Counted from the first letter of the stretch, positions 1 through 13,698 are shown. The stretch: 64,000 nt of DNA from Geosiphon pyriformis (GCA_016748015.1 JAAOMT010000303.1:983748-1047747); one strand, 5' to 3'. The notes: generated by a model not told the origin, from the sequence alone. Numbers and translations: made by a program.

Positions 1-3000
1 TTACAATCTTTTATTACAGTTCAAGTAATTGTATTTTGATCAACTTAATAATGCTAAATTTAGAAAATACAGTATATACAGTCTTAACTAATGTTCTAAT
101 TAGAAATTTTATTATTATTACAGCTTAATCTAAATGCATTACTGATTTTTAAGATTAGTATTTACCAAGATTTTCATATTTCTAGTTTTTTTAGATGCCT
201 GTGCCAAGCTTAATTCAGAAGTAAATATTGTTCTAATAATTTCAATAAATTTTAAAAAGATAAATATCCCTCCAAAATTATGGATTTTGGAGAATAAATT
301 TCTGACTATTGTAAATTTGTCTTAAGAAAACTTCTTAACAATATTATCCAAACTAATATTTAAAGCAAATGATTTTCTAACAAAAACATTAACCAAATTT
401 TTAGAAAAGATAGAAAAGCTGGCAGAGCATCCAACAAAATATTATTATTATTATTACTTAAAAAATTAATTTTTTTCAAAAGTGTTTTCAATGTTTTTTT
501 GGTCTTTACTCATGAATTTTTTGGTATTCAATTAAAGTTTTCTCCAATAAAAGTGTTTTTTTTATCATAATTAATACTGGTTTCCTTTACCAAGCACTTT
601 TTTTTTATATTAACACTATTAAATTCAATAGTATTATTAGTTTTAGAACTTTAAGAGCAATTATCTAAAGTCTTAATAAAAACTATTTTGTTATTAATAC
701 TGTTCTTTAAAGCACCATTTTTTTTTAGAAAGCATTTGTTTATTATTGCTACTAAAACCAGAATTCTTGATAAATTTTTTAATAGACTTTTTTATAATAG
801 TAATATTAAAACTAACAATAATCTTATAGTCAAGCAAAAAGAGTTTGAATTTATTGTATTGAATGATTAAAACTTCTATTTAATAAATATACTCTTTAGT
901 AGGTTTTTGAATATAAAAGAAAAAAAAGTTTTTTGTTTATTTTTTTATTTTTTTAGCTTTATTATGCAAAATTTTATTGAAATCTGTAATATAAATCAAA
1001 AACAATGTTAAATTTCTAAGTTAGTAATAGAATTATAAATTTATTAAAATTTAATAAGTTTTTTATTAATTGTATTAATAATTTTTATGGCTTTTTTCTG
1101 TATTAAAACATTAAAAAAAATTATGTTATCTATAATAATCTTTTTAATGATCTTTGAAATAGTTAGTATTAAAGTAGTTTAAATAATTTTAAAGTTTTAA
1201 AATAATAATATTTATTATAAAATATGCAAAAAATCTTGAATTAAAATTAAAATTATCAGATATTTTTCAATTTTTTGTGAAAATTTATGTTAAATTTTTA
1301 TATATATATTAATATACTTAATACATAAATTAAACTTTTAATGTGCTAAATTTTTTGTGTTTATTATATAATTATATCATAAAATCTTTGATATTGATTT
1401 GTAAAAGTTTTATAAATATAAAACTTGTTGTATTGTAATATAATTAAAAAAGCTTGTATATTAAGTGAGTTTAATAATAAATAAAATCAAAAATACAATA
1501 TTAAAGATATAATAAATCAGAAAATAAAAGACAAATAAAAAATATACTAAATTAGAAAATAAAAAATATGCTAAATTAAAAAATAAAAAACATATTAAAT
1601 TAAAAAATAAAAGATTTAAATTTATGATTATTTTTATATAAATAAAATAATATAATAAGTTAAAATATTTAGATTAATATATTTTTATAATAATTTTATT
1701 TATAAGTTTGATCATATTTATTATATAAGTTTGATTATATTATGTTATATATTTATAGTATATGTATTTATAATTATATATTATAAATAATATATTATTA
1801 TAATGTAAAATAATATTATTATAAAATATTTAATTACATATTTTATCAAAAAAAAGATGATTTTATAATAATTAGTAATAATATAATATATATTTATTTT
1901 TTTATTGTTTTTAATTATTATTGTTATTTTTTATGTTTTAATTAAATATAATTTAATTATATAAAATTTAAAAATTTTACAAATAATTAATATAATAATT
2001 TAATATTTTTATATATTGATTTATATTAAATTAAATATTATTATATTGTAAATATTTTTAGAAATAAAATTATTAATGTAGTATAAATAAAATTAAAGAA
2101 TATTTTGGTATTTAGAATAATAAGAGAACTAATAATTTAGTTAGTACTGTATTTTTTTCTGAATTGGTTTTGTCTTTAATATTAAAAAGTGGTTTTTGGT
2201 TACAAATAACAGAACTATTTTAAGTAATGTTTATTGTTTGTTAAGTTATTAAGTAATATTGTTTGTTGAATTTCCTAAAAAGTAAATTTTAGTGTTAATA
2301 TAATTGATATTTTCTTTCATAATAATATTAATTAGTTTGTTTGTTTTTTAATATAACATTCAAATTTACATATAACAGCAGAATATACTAGTTGTGTTTC
2401 AATTTGTGTGTACATTTATATACAAAAAACATTACACAAATGTCTTCTAATTATTATTAAAAAGTGGTTGTATAATAGAAATTATCTTAGAATACTATGT
2501 TTAACCTATAACAAAATAGAATTATCTGATTATAGCTTTGTATATAGCTTTAATTTTTTTGTCTATACAAATTTGTTAGTAAAATAGGCAAAACAATAAA
2601 AATCTATGTCTAATATTGTCTTAAGTTCTTTGATTATTCTTTAATTTTTGGTCTTAAGTATTAGTAATAATAAGTTTTATATAACTTTATACAAAAGCTT
2701 TGTATTTAGTTTTTGAGTTTTTAAGACCAAGTTAGTCTTTATTAACAACAAACTTATTTTGTTCATAATATAATCATAAAACATAAAGAAAAGATATGGC
2801 TATTTAAATCTGATTATTATATTATATTAAAAAAACAAAATTTTGTTTTAATTAATAATTTTAGTGATTTTTTTTTTGGAAATTTCAGGAGTTGTATTTT
2901 TGCAAAAATAGTATATTTGCTAAGTATAATTAAAAATCAAACTGTTAGGTTTGGTTTGAAAATTAAGTATTTATTTTTTATTAATGTTAATTTAAAGACT

Positions 3001-3689
3001 TTTATTATTGTAATTATATAATATAGTCTTAATTAGCTAAATAATTGGTTATATATAGTAAATATATAAATTATATCTAATTTAGAACTTAAAATAATTG
3101 TATTATATTAAATAATAATAAGATCATATTATAATATAAAAAAAATTACATATTAATATTTAATTAAAAATTTTAATTAATTTAAAAATTTTTAATTTTA
3201 AGTTTTTTATATAATGAACAAAAAATTTTGAATTTAATAGTTTTTGTTATTAGATATTTGAATTTTTTTGTATTTTTGGCAGATTTATTTTGGTGTTTTT
3301 TATTTTTTTTAAATAGATAATTTAATTTTTAAAAGTTAATTTTATGTTTTTTTTTGTATTTTTATTAAATAATTAATATTATAATTTTAATATTATTTTT
3401 TTTAATAAATTAATTTAATAACAACAAAAAATAAATAGAAAAAAGTTTAAAAAGTTAATATTTGTTAATAAAGTTATTAATTTTAAAAAAAATTTTTTGT
3501 AATAATAATAATTATTATTATATAAACAAAAAAAAACTTCTTTTTTTTCTATATTTCAAATTTTTCAAAGAGCAAATTTTGAAAAATAAGTTTTTATTTT
3601 TATTTTTTTTTGTTGTTAAGCAAATAATTTTTTGTGGTGAATTTGATAATTGCCTTAAGTAATATTATATCTAAAAAAAGCATTTAAAA
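1..3689. other. AT-rich DNA without recognisable genes
   Basis: I see no gene here. The longest open frames (for example 688-870 and 3462-3662) are short, made of AT-driven residues (Phe, Leu, Ile, Lys, Asn) and match nothing I recognise. Parts may be very old transposon DNA, but I could not align them to the LINE or gypsy copies elsewhere in the window. Confidence 0.6.
1536..1612. repeat. Short tandem repeat, about three 25-bp units
   Basis: Three consecutive imperfect units of about 25 bp share the core AAATATACTAAATTA followed by AAAAATA. They differ by a few transitions. This is an AT-rich minisatellite with no evident function. Confidence 0.6.
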
Positions 3690-5503
3690 GAGTTTTTTAT
3701 AGTTCTGTTAAAGGTTTTTTTTCCAAAAAAAAATTTCTGTTAGTAATATTAACCATTTTGGTGATAAAAAAAATATCTCTTTAGTCAAACTTAGTATTGA
3801 TAACAGTATATATTCTAATATAAACAGTGAGTTTAGTGATAATAAAGATGATAATATATTATTAAGTACTAATAATAGCTTTTTTCTTGGCTTAGCAGTA
3901 AATATTTCTAAAATTAAAAAAGTAAATACTGGTTTAATGTGTGGTTTTCTTATTAAATTAATTGATTATAACATAGATAAAGATGAAAAAACCTTTTTTC
4001 TTCTTTTAATATTTCTTTAGACAAAAAATAGATTGACCCAAAAATTGTAAAAACTCAAATTAAAATGTTTGTTAAAAAATTTTTGTTTTAGACATTAATC
4101 TCTCAACTGTAAAAAATAAATCAGTTACAGTAAAAACTCAGACTATTAGAAACATTTTTTTGATAATTAATGGTTTTAGAAGGGCCACTATTTTTTTAAA
4201 ATTTGAAAAAATTATCTAATTAATATTTACATCTAAAAAAAATATAAAGAAAACTACATTATTGGCTAAAAATAAGAGAATTATTATAAACAATAATGTT
4301 AAAAGACAAGAAATTTGTTTAAATCAGACTGTAATTATTAAAAAGATTTCTATAAATATGCCAAAAAAAATAATTGTCACAACTTTTTTTAAATTTGGTT
4401 AAGTAGTGTCAATCTAATTACAATTAATTGAATTATAATAAAAGACTATAGTAGAATTTACCAAATAAAGTCAAACTGATTAATTAGTAGCAAAGTAGTT
4501 ATTCTTTATCAGAAAAAATTCAGTACATATAGTAAAAACTATAAGAGATTATAAAGTCTGAATGTTAAAAGATCAGTTTAAAGTACTTTTATTTATTCTG
4601 CCTATAAAACAACTGTTTATAATTTCAGTGCTCTATTGAAAAGAGCTGAAAAAAAAACTTATATTATTAATTAATTATTTAATACTAACAATAAAATTCG
4701 ATATATTGTAATTAGTTTTGAAATAAATAAAAAACTTGAGACTGCTTTTTGCATGGAGGCAATTTTTGGTAGTGTAAAATTTGTTTGGATTAAAATAAAT
4801 TTGGTTTAGTGTAAAAAGTGTGAAAGATTTAGCCATTCTGCTTTAGAGTATAATATACTTAATACATCTACTTTTAAGCTTACAAAAACATTTAAAAAAC
4901 CTGCTTTGGATGCAAATTGTTTTCAATTGGCCAAGCTATATATAAAAAAAAGTGTTTTTATCTTCTATCTTATTGCCTTTAATAGCAAATCATAGACACA
5001 GATGGTTTTATTTGCTTTTTTTTAATAATATTGGCTTCAGTTTTGGCTTTGAATTATTTTTTTCTAGTACTTTTTATATAAAAAAAAATCTTTTAGCTAA
5101 TAAGAACAATTTTTTTATTAATGTTTATTTGGCTTCTTTAAAGTACTCTCTGAAGCTTCTGGCTAATCAGGTTTTTAATATTGTGTAACAACTAAATAAT
5201 ATAAAACTGGTATTTTTAATATCTAATTTTCAATTTTTATTTTTAGTAATTTCTGTATTAGTATTGTTAAAGTCAAACATAGACATGGTTTTGGATAACT
5301 TTTAGTCACTTTTTGCTTCTTTTTCTCTAGTAGTAAAGAACAAAATTTTAGATTTGGGTTTAAGTAGTTTAAAAATTTTTACTATTAAAATGGGTAAATT
5401 AAAATTAAAATTGGTAGCTCTTGAAGTTTTTATTGGCTTAATTTTGGAAAAGTTGGATTGGTTGTGTATAAACTTAGATTTTTTAGTGCATTTTTCATTT
5501 TAA
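3690..5503 (+). pseudogene. LINE-A ORF1 relic (gag-like RNA-binding protein)
   Basis: In LINEs of this type, ORF1 binds the element RNA. In this copy only fragments can be read. The clearest is a zinc knuckle near 4810-4852, read as CKKCERFSHSALEY: the two first Cys and the His of CX2CX4HX4C are kept, and the last Cys has become Tyr (TGT to TAT). The C-terminal part up to 5503 parallels LINE-B ORF1, which ends in a Leu/Ser-rich segment. No full-length frame survives. The start is a guess. Confidence 0.65.
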
Positions 5504-8425
5504 TGAATGAGTTTATCTGGAAAATAGCTATGTATAATGTCAAAGGTATGAACAATTTAACAAAACAAAAAAATATTATTTTTTGGCACTTGAAATTTAA
5601 CAACATAATTTCTATTCTTACTAAAACTAAGTTGAAATCTAACATTAAACTATGGATTAAAAATAAGTTTAATAATATTCAAATTTTTACATCAGGTCTT
5701 AAAGAAGGCTTTTTTAGTACTGAAATGGCTATTGTTATAAACTATTTTTTGGTTCAACATGTATCAAAAATTGAGAAAGTTTTTGGCAGAATTATTTCAG
5801 TTTGATTGTTGTTTAAAAACAAATTTTCGGTTATTATTTTGGGTCTGTATGCTGATATATTAGCCAAAGTACAGTTTGATCAGGCTTTTAATGTCAATTC
5901 AGTTATTTTTAATGCTATTAGTTCTAGTTTTTTTGTAATTCTGTGTGGTAACTTCAATAAAAATAGTTTTAAGAAGTGTATAAGTTTCAAAAAGTGTTTA
6001 AATATGGGTTTAATCAACTTACTAAGTAGACATTTTTTGGATAAATTGATTACTTGAAACAACTTTAGAAGCATAGAAAAAGTTATTGACTATATTTTCA
6101 TAAATAAAAATTTGTCTTCAGTAATTACTGGGCATAAAATTGAATCTGTATCTGAGTTTTTTAATATTAATTATAAATTAGTTATAGTTTTGATTGAATT
6201 AAGAGACCTATTAGATATTTGTTTAAATAATGTTTGTAAGAAAGCTAATAAAAATCAGTAAAAGTTCTAGATTAAAGATGCAGATAAGGCCAAATAAATG
6301 TATTTCAAAGATTGTTTTTTTATTAATTTGTTGGCAACAATGAGTGATTTTGTAAATACAAGAAATAAAAAAAATCTGTATAAGATATAAGAAGTGTTGA
6401 GAAATATTGTAATTGACTTGGCTAATAAGGTGTTTTTTAAACAATAATTCTGTAATTTTAATTGTTCAAAAAACAAACAATCTTTAAGGTTTTTTAAGCT
6501 AAAGTTATTAGTTACTAAGATAATAAAAAGTTTAAATTTAAATAAGGTATCTGATTTTAAAAAATTTGTTAGAGTTTGGTTGACCATTAATAATATTAAA
6601 GCTTCCAAAGTTGTTGTCATGTCTTGTAATAATATAAAACTGACAAAAATTATTGAACATTTGTCAAAAATTAAGAAAAAATATTAAAAATTTAAATACT
6701 ATAAATCAGAAATAACCAAAAATACATTTATTAAAAATGTAATTGAAAAGCAAATAAAAAATTTCAGTTTAAATAAGGGAAATATGATAAAAAGTGTTTT
6801 AAAATGATCTTTTTACAAAGTTGTTTTGGATTATTTAATAATAGAAAAGGAGTTAATTTTGGAATTGAATAAAATAAAATCTAAAATAGATAGTATTATA
6901 ATGAAATAAACAAAAAAGTGAAAAATTTTATCAGTTCTGCTTAATTTGTAGACTTATCAATATATTCTTTTGGAGCATGTAAAGAATAATGCTTTTTTTG
7001 ACATAAAGAACAAAATTAGCTTAAAAAAATTAGTATTAATGATTAATGAATTACCTGATAGAAAAGTTATTAGTTTTTTCAGTATTTTAAATGAACTATA
7101 AAAACACTGTAGTGATAAAATAATAAAATGCCTTTTGGATCTATTGAATTCTTGTTTTAAGCTTGGTAATATTCTGAATTCTTGAAAAAAAACTTGAGTC
7201 TTAATGATTTTTAAGTCTTATAAATGAGAAAACATTTTAATTAACACATAGTCTATTGTATTAATTAAAACTGCAAGAAAAATTTTGCCTAAGATTCTGT
7301 CAAATTGAATCTTGTCTGTTTGTAACAAGCTTAATGTTTTTTGTGATGATAATTTTTCAGTTTTAAAGGATATTTTAACTCAGTTTTCTGTGTTTGTTGT
7401 TAATTTGATAATAAAAATGCTCTGAAAAAGAGCCAAAAAATCTGGCTAGTTTTGCAAGATATGCACAAAGCTTATAATTCAGTTGGGTAATATTATTTAA
7501 GACCAGTTTGAAATATATTAAAATATGTAACAGATTTATTAAGTTTTTTGGAAATATTTATAAAAACAAAAATAACAGAGTAATGACTAATTTTGGCCTC
7601 TTAAATAGCTATATAGTTCATAATAGGCTGGATTAAGATGAAATTTTTTCACCACTTTTTTGAAGAATTTTTTATGATTATTTGTTGTGTGAAGTTAAAA
7701 GACATAAATATTTGTATAGATATAGAATTAATTCTAATTTGTAACAAAAACAAACAAAGTAAAAGTTAATAGAAATGTTTTTTCATTTTTTGCAGCCAGT
7801 GTTTTTGTTGATAATACAATATAAGTAAGAAGTAGTTAGGTATTAACACAGTATATTTTAAATATTACAAATAAATTTTTCTGAATTAATAATATTTCTA
7901 TCAATAATAATAAGACAATAACTATTCCTATTAATCAAAAAGTAGTGAAAACTTCTTTGCACATTAGTAACCAACCAATTTTTGTGGCCAAATCTAGTAA
8001 ATTGCATAGATATATAGATATTTTTTTACCAACAAAAAACTTATTCATATTAAGTCTTGTTAAAGCATATTTAAATGTTAGGTTTTTTTTGAATATAATT
8101 CTTAGAAAAACATTGTCAAATAAGCAGTTTTCTTATTTAGTCTTAATAGTTTTGCAGCTTATAGTAGTTATTGAACACAGTTCAGTTTTGTATCTAAGAG
8201 TATATGCTATAAATGAGATATTATAATAAAAAAAAGGCTTAAATCTAAGGCCAATCTTCCAAAAAATTTTTCCAATAAAGCTATATATCATTTGTTTTTG
8301 TATAGTTTAAAGTTTTTTGAACAGATATAAATAAAAGCCAAGGTAGCTGCTAAAATTTTTGGCTAATTGTTTAGGCATTTTGTTTTAAATTTGCAAATTT
8401 TAGAATGGATGCTTCTAAATTTTTT
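5501..8425 (+). pseudogene. LINE-A ORF2 relic: APE endonuclease and reverse transcriptase
   Basis: ORF2 of this family nicks target DNA and reverse-transcribes the element RNA. The start overlaps the ORF1 stop as TAATG at 5501-5505. Residues such as WKIAMYNVKGMNNL and TKTKL match the endonuclease N-terminus of LINE-B. The catalytic GGDFN loop reads CGNFN at about 5944 and the polymerase loop FVDD reads FVDN at about 7805, so both sites have lost an Asp. Long open pieces lie at 5458-5805, 5806-6057 and 7945-8226 and are separated by stops and frame changes. The domain is cut at 8429 by gypsy-1a, and the RNase H part continues at 19135. Confidence 0.8.
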
Positions 8426-8429
8426 GCAG

Positions 8430-9186
8430 TATTATAGGTAATTATTTAGGGTTTTAAATCAAATAACAAACCTGTAACTTGGTATTCAATAGCTGTAATT
8501 GATAGTAATGTCTAAAGGTTTTACAATCTGAAGGTTTTGGTTGAGTTTTTCATATAATAAACAGAGATTTAATGGTGTGCAATTCTTTTGTGATGAGTTT
8601 CCCAATTTTTTTTTTCAGCTTAATGGCCAATTTATTTTGGCAGTTGTGCCCTTCTGATAAGCTATCCAAATTTTCACTCTGTATTTTTCTATTCAGGTTT
8701 TTTACCAGACTATCCATGATGTCAATAACTTAGTATTTAATCTTTAATCAACTAGTATACAACAATAAAATATTACAGTAAAGAAAAATAATGAAGAAAT
8801 AAAGAAATTAGCCAAGACAATTATGTTAGTATCTCATTAATAGTCATGATCAAGAGCTATTGTTCTAATGTGATTAAGTATTAAATACTATCAACATAAA
8901 GTGTTGATAGTAGAAAGAGTAGTTTAAATAATAAATAATTATTTATTGATATTAATAATTCCAATAAAAATGTGGTAATAGGAAAATCTTGGTAATAATT
9001 TTGTCTTTTTTACTTCTAACACTCTTACTATATATACATAATTTAGATTCTATGAGATTGTTTACATTCCCAAGCAATGTGTTATAATTTCTTAAGCAAT
9101 ATGCTCATGTGCTAACTACTACTTTCCTATTGGTTTATCTGTTTTTTTTACTATTTTTTCTTTATATATTTTCTTTATAAATAATA
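8430..9186 (-). repeat. Gypsy-1a 3' LTR
   Basis: It aligns along its whole length with 18353-19134 and with LTRs at 41172, 45748 (inverted) and 62029. The least decayed copy (62029-62898) shows the family ends TGTTAC and TATAACA on the minus strand. Here the terminal TG has become TA. On the plus strand it begins TATTATAGG and ends TAATA. Confidence 0.85.
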
Positions 9187-9201
9187 TTATCTCTTCCTTT
9201 T
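9187..9201 (-). promoter_or_regulatory. Polypurine tract of gypsy-1a
   Basis: Directly internal to the 3' LTR the minus strand reads AAAAGGAAGAGATAA. The equivalent in gypsy-1c is AAGAAGGAAATAA and in gypsy-2 GAAGAGGATAA, each immediately before TGTTA. A purine run adjoining the 3' LTR is where plus-strand DNA synthesis starts in LTR elements. Confidence 0.7.
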
Positions 9202-9727
9202 AATATTGAACTCTGTTGAAATTTTCACTTTGAATTAAGTTTAATACTTTTTTTTCTAATACTGTTTGTTTAATTTTGTTTCTTATATGTTCAATTTGCA
9301 CGTTGTTTATTCTTTTCTATTGGTTAATAGTAATTGTCTTTATGTCAGGATGTAACAATATTTTTGAGTAATTTTGAAATATCATATGTAGTCAATATAT
9401 TGTTCTAATGTGCAATATTAAAATTGTTTTCTTTCTGATAATATTTTTAATATTTTGTATTATTTCTTAATTGAATATTTTTTTGGTTTTATCAAGATAT
9501 AATTTCTGAATGTTCAACTTTTGTCCCAACTAATAGTAGCAGTATAGTATTGGAAGTTGTTTTGTTTATTGTTTTTAATTTTCTTTTGAAAGTTTTTCTG
9601 TTAAAACTATGCTAGGTATTTTTCCAAAAGTGTTCTTTACTTTCTCTACTATTTTATCTGACCAGCTTATTGATTGTTTCTGTGGTCACTGGTATGGTGT
9701 ATTTTTTTTGTTTTTGTTTGGTGTTTC

Positions 9728-10720
9728 AATAACAAATTGTTTGGTGGTATTACCGGAGGTTTTTGATCTCTTTTCTTGAATGTTGTAACTGTCTGTTGGT
9801 TGCAAATTCACGTTTTCTAGAAGTAGTTGAACCTCCAATAACTGAATTTATCTTAAAATTATCTCCTATAATTTGAATTGCTGGGCTTATAAGTGAAATG
9901 GCCAATTCCTTGCCAGTTACTTTATGTAGTTACGTTGTAGTAAATGTCAACTCTTTCTCAGGAATTGCTCATTTGGAAGCTCACTAAAAATGTGTAGTTA
10001 CTTTGCTGTGAAAGTCAACTCTTCTACAGGAATTTCATCTGTAGGCTACCCTAATAATTGTAATAAGAAAAGAAAAAAAAAATAAAAGAAATGTAAAAGA
10101 AATAGGATTTTATCAAGGGAAACGTTTTCTATCCAGGCCTGGAGTCACTAACAGTTTACTGAAATTGGTAGCTAATCAATTTCAAAACGTTAGTTGGGTT
10201 TTGAGGATTTTCCAAGTGCAATAATTAAAGAATTTGGTTTTTCGAATTATTTGATATTTATTTCTTTTTGTGTGTGTAGGAATGGTTCTAAGTGATAAAT
10301 CTAAAGTAAAATACATTTTCTTGAAGAGAAAAGCTCTTTTTTTATACAACAAGTTGTAGTACTAGTCTATGAACTTGCACTTTTTCTCTTTGCTTAAATT
10401 TCGGCAAACTAAAGATACATTTTGATGAACTACAAGTTATTTCGCTGAACTATTGATTAATTTGGATAAACTATTCATAATTTCGGCGAATTTCTATAAA
10501 TTTCGGCGAATTTTATATAAATTTTGGCGAATTTTAGAATGTTACAAAGTTCAGGGTATTGTGTAATTTGATCATCTTACTTTCTGTTGTACTAATTGGA
10601 TTATTAATTGAATCGTGATATGTGATAAATTGATTAAATAATAAGTGATAATTTGAAATGATATTAATATACTAATTAATTATAGGGATTATAAGGGTAA
10701 TTTCATGCTAATTACTAGCT
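9728..10720. other. Unidentified segment of about 1 kb inside gypsy-1a
   Basis: Comparison with the third copy (1c, around 63420-63500) shows continuous homology up to about 9727 and again from about 10715. Roughly 1 kb between these points is absent from 1c, where only a few tens of bases lie in between. The segment keeps about a dozen CpG sites, while the surrounding relic has almost none. It contains two direct copies of a roughly 62-bp sequence (9926-9987 and 9994-10055) and a seven-unit minisatellite. I see no long ORF, no clear terminal inverted repeat and no target duplication. It could be a younger non-autonomous insertion, or element DNA lost from 1c. Confidence 0.5.
10399..10541. 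repeat. Seven-unit minisatellite, 20-21 bp period
   Basis: Seven consecutive imperfect units begin with TTT and resemble TTTCGGCGAACTATTAATAA. Units 5 and 6 both begin TTTCGGCGAATTT. The CG dinucleotides in the array are unusual for the surrounding DNA. Confidence 0.75.
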
Positions 10721-11229
10721 AAAATTCTACTGGTAATAGTGGTTAATAACAATTTCCATGTTTAATTGCTGTTGACTTAAGGCTTAGAACAATTGTTGAG
10801 TTAAGGTGTGAATATGATCTGGTATTTCTATTTTTTTTGTTGCTTTTGTTGTATATATCATGTCTTTATATACTCTTTTGATTGTTCAATTTGACATGTT
10901 TGGTTCAATAATTATGACTGGTTCCAATCTTGTGAAATCTTATTTGGTTGGATTAGTATTTATTGTACTCTCAATTGTGGAATATTATTGGTGAATGATG
11001 ATACTATATAGTAATATGGTTTCAGTCAATCACCATGTGTTACTTTGGTTAAGATTTTGTTGTTCTATCTTAATTTATAAGCTTTATTTCCTAGAATTTC
11101 TTCTATGTAAAATAGTCTATTCTATTTGAAGTCAAATTTTTCACTTCATTGTTTTTCTGCTTTGATACAATATAAAAGTACTTTGTCTTTAATTTTGAAT
11201 TCAACTGGTTTATTTAGTAGTTGGTTATC

Positions 11230-12100
11230 ATGTCTTTTTTTTTGTTTTTCTTGTGACTTCTAAATATTATCAACTGCTTTTTGTCATTTGTTTTTTAGTG
11301 TTTTTATTAAGTCATATGTTCTTCTCAACAATGTTTCTTGAAAATTGTCTTTTGTTATTGGTTCAGTTGAATACATGCTGACTTTTATCTCTACTGATAA
11401 TATTGCTGTTTTACCATATACTAATTCAAATGGTTTTGTTTGTGTAGTTTCTTGGTTTATTGTCCAATAAGTAAATAATACTAATGGTATAAACAAATCT
11501 CATTTATCTTGATTTTCTTGGCTGATTTTGGCAATTGCTTCACACAATGTTCTATTGAATCTTTCAACTAAGCTGTTGGTTTATGGATGATATGGTAATG
11601 ATAATGGTTTTTTGATTTTAAATATTTAACTTAATTCTGCTAATGTTCTATTCACAAAGTGAGTTTTTTGGTTAGATAATAATTCTTTTGAGCATTCATA
11701 TCAACAAATTAAATCTTAATGAATGAATTTGGTAATGGATTTTGCATTTGTTTTTTAAATGGCTTTTGCTTTTAGCCACTTAGTAAGATAATCTATGGCT
11801 ACTGCAATATATCTGTTTCCTTTACTAGTTATTGTTAATGGTCTGACTAAATCAATTCTAATACAATCAAATGGTTGTCCCACTTTGATTGGTCTTAGTA
11901 GTTTGCTTGGTCTTGTTCTTTCTCTTCTCTGACATGCATCACAATTTTGAACATATTGGATGATATCTGAATACATTGATGGCCAATAGTATTTTTTTCT
12001 GGTTTTTTCTATGGTTGCTTTTTTGTGAAAATGTCTTGCTGTTAAATTAGAGTGCATGTTGAATAATATTGTTTCTTTCTCTGGTTCTGTAATTACTCTG
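11230..12100 (-). pseudogene. Gypsy-1a integrase relic
   Basis: The integrase would insert the element DNA into the chromosome. The open piece 11755-12057 carries the HHCC zinc domain: HSNLTARHFHKKAT, then CDACQRRER. The start of the catalytic core follows, with the first Asp in IRIDLVRPL and the DYLTKWLKA segment. The piece 11284-11496 is the end of the core (PFELVYGK) and the start of the C-terminal region. Between them (11500-11750) the frame is broken by stops, so the second Asp and the Glu of the D,D-E triad are not in an open frame. Non-functional. Confidence 0.8.
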
Positions 12101-12329
12101 GTTGGTTGATCTGGATTCTTTTTGTTTTTTCAATAAAGTATATTTTGGTGAGTGATAAAATATTTAGACTGTTGTTTGATATAATTTTGTTCCTTTTGAG
12201 ATAATTTTTTCTTGAACTGTTGAGTATTTATAAAATATTGAAGTTGTTAATAATTTTGTGTATTCATTTTTTGTTATATTTTTGGATTAAAATGTTTTTA
12301 GATTTGTTTTATTTATAACAAACTGTCAG

Positions 12330-13698
12330 CATTTCTGTTTTTTTTTCTTTTTTTGTAGTATATGGTATATTTAAATGGTAAAAGTTTTATTTTCTATTAA
12401 GCATAATAGTCATCTCCAAATTTTTGTTTTTGGATTGATGTCAATTCTTTGTGATTAGTATATATGTCAAATTTCTGGCTTAAGTATTTCTTCTATTTTA
12501 TAACTGCACAATAAATAGCTAAATGTTCCAATGCTGGTATTCTATAATTCTTTTCTGCTGGACTCAAACTTTGGCTGGCATATGTAACTGGATGTTCTTA
12601 TCTATCTGGTTCTTTTTGCAATAGTATAGCTCTCAATGCTTGATTTGATGCATTTGTAATGATAATGAATGGCTTGCTGTAATTTTAATAGATTAATACT
12701 GGAGCTTGGATGAGTTTTTTTTTTAAAGTGTCAAAAGCTTCTTGTTGTTCTCCAGTCTATTTGTATTTCACATTTCTGGCTTAAAACTGGTAGAGTGGTT
12801 GAGCCAGTTTGGAAAAGTCTTTAATGAAGTAGTAATAGTAACCTGCAAATCCCAAAAATGCTCTTAGTTCTGTCAAGTTGATTGGTACTGGAAAGTTTTT
12901 GACTATTTTGATTTTTTTTGGATCCATTTTGATGCCATCTTTGCTTATGACATGTCCCAAAAACTTGAGTTCAATTTTTCTAAAGAAATACTTAGTTGCA
13001 TTTAATTTTAATCCAGCTTTTCTTAGTCTTTCAAATACTTGTTGGAGATGGTACAAATGATCATTAAATGTCTTAAAGAACATATTGATATTATCTAGAT
13101 ATATGATTACTAATTTTCATAGCAGTTTAGTATAGACAATTTCTATAAACTATTGAAATGTGACTAAAGTATTTATCAAGCCAAATAGCATTACTTCAAA
13201 CTCAAAATTTCCCTCTCTTGTTGTAAATGCAGTCTTCTCTTTATTGGCTAAATTCATGGCTATTTGCTAATAATCACTGTTTAGATCTAATGTTGAGAAT
13301 CATTTCTTTCCTCTAAAAGCATTGAATAATTTTTGAATCCATGAAGTTGAGTAACTGTTTTTACAAGTTATTCTATTAAGTTTTCTGTAATCCACACAAA
13401 AGTGGATCTTTCTATTCTTTTTATGGATTAGTACCACTGGTAACAACCATGGACTTATTGATGATTGAATTAATATGTTGTCTAATATCTGATTGATCTC
13501 TTGTTGGATGATTTTATGACTTGCTAATAGTACTTGATATGCTTTTTGTTTGATTGACATTACATCTCCAGTCTTGATCTGATGTTGGATTATGTTAGTT
13601 CTGCCAAATTTATTTTTACTGGCAAAGATGTCATTGAAGTTGTTAAGTAATATCTTAAGCTGCATATGTTGTAGTAAGTCTAAATTTCCCAAGTTCAT
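12330..13698 (-). pseudogene. Gypsy-1a reverse transcriptase and RNase H relic
   Basis: The open pieces 13300-13698 and 12781-13083 form most of a Ty3-type reverse transcriptase. FCVDYRKLN and FSTLDL belong to the fingers/palm, and FLGHVISKDGI and LRAFLGFAGYYYYFIKDFS to the connection region. The polymerase loop expected as YLDD reads YLDN at about 13095, so a catalytic Asp is lost. RNase H continues below 12780 (TYASQSLSPAEKNY), but the Asp of TDAS and of TDHK both read as Asn. Stops replace expected Trp and Gln, for example at the Trp before FSTLDL. Inactive. Confidence 0.85.

Larger units (their letters stand above)
3690..8429 (+). mobile_element. LINE-A, 5' portion (ORF1 and first two thirds of ORF2)
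   Basis: This is a degenerate plus-strand copy of the two-ORF LINE seen best at 31816-38640 on the other strand. In order it contains an ORF1 relic ending in a zinc knuckle near 4810, the TAATG junction at 5501, an APE-type endonuclease (5501-6200) and a reverse transcriptase (about 7100-8400). It stops at base 8429, where gypsy-1a is inserted, and resumes at 19135 in the same reading frame. Many TAA, TAG and TGA codons interrupt it. The left edge is approximate because ORF1 fades into AT-rich DNA. Confidence 0.8.
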
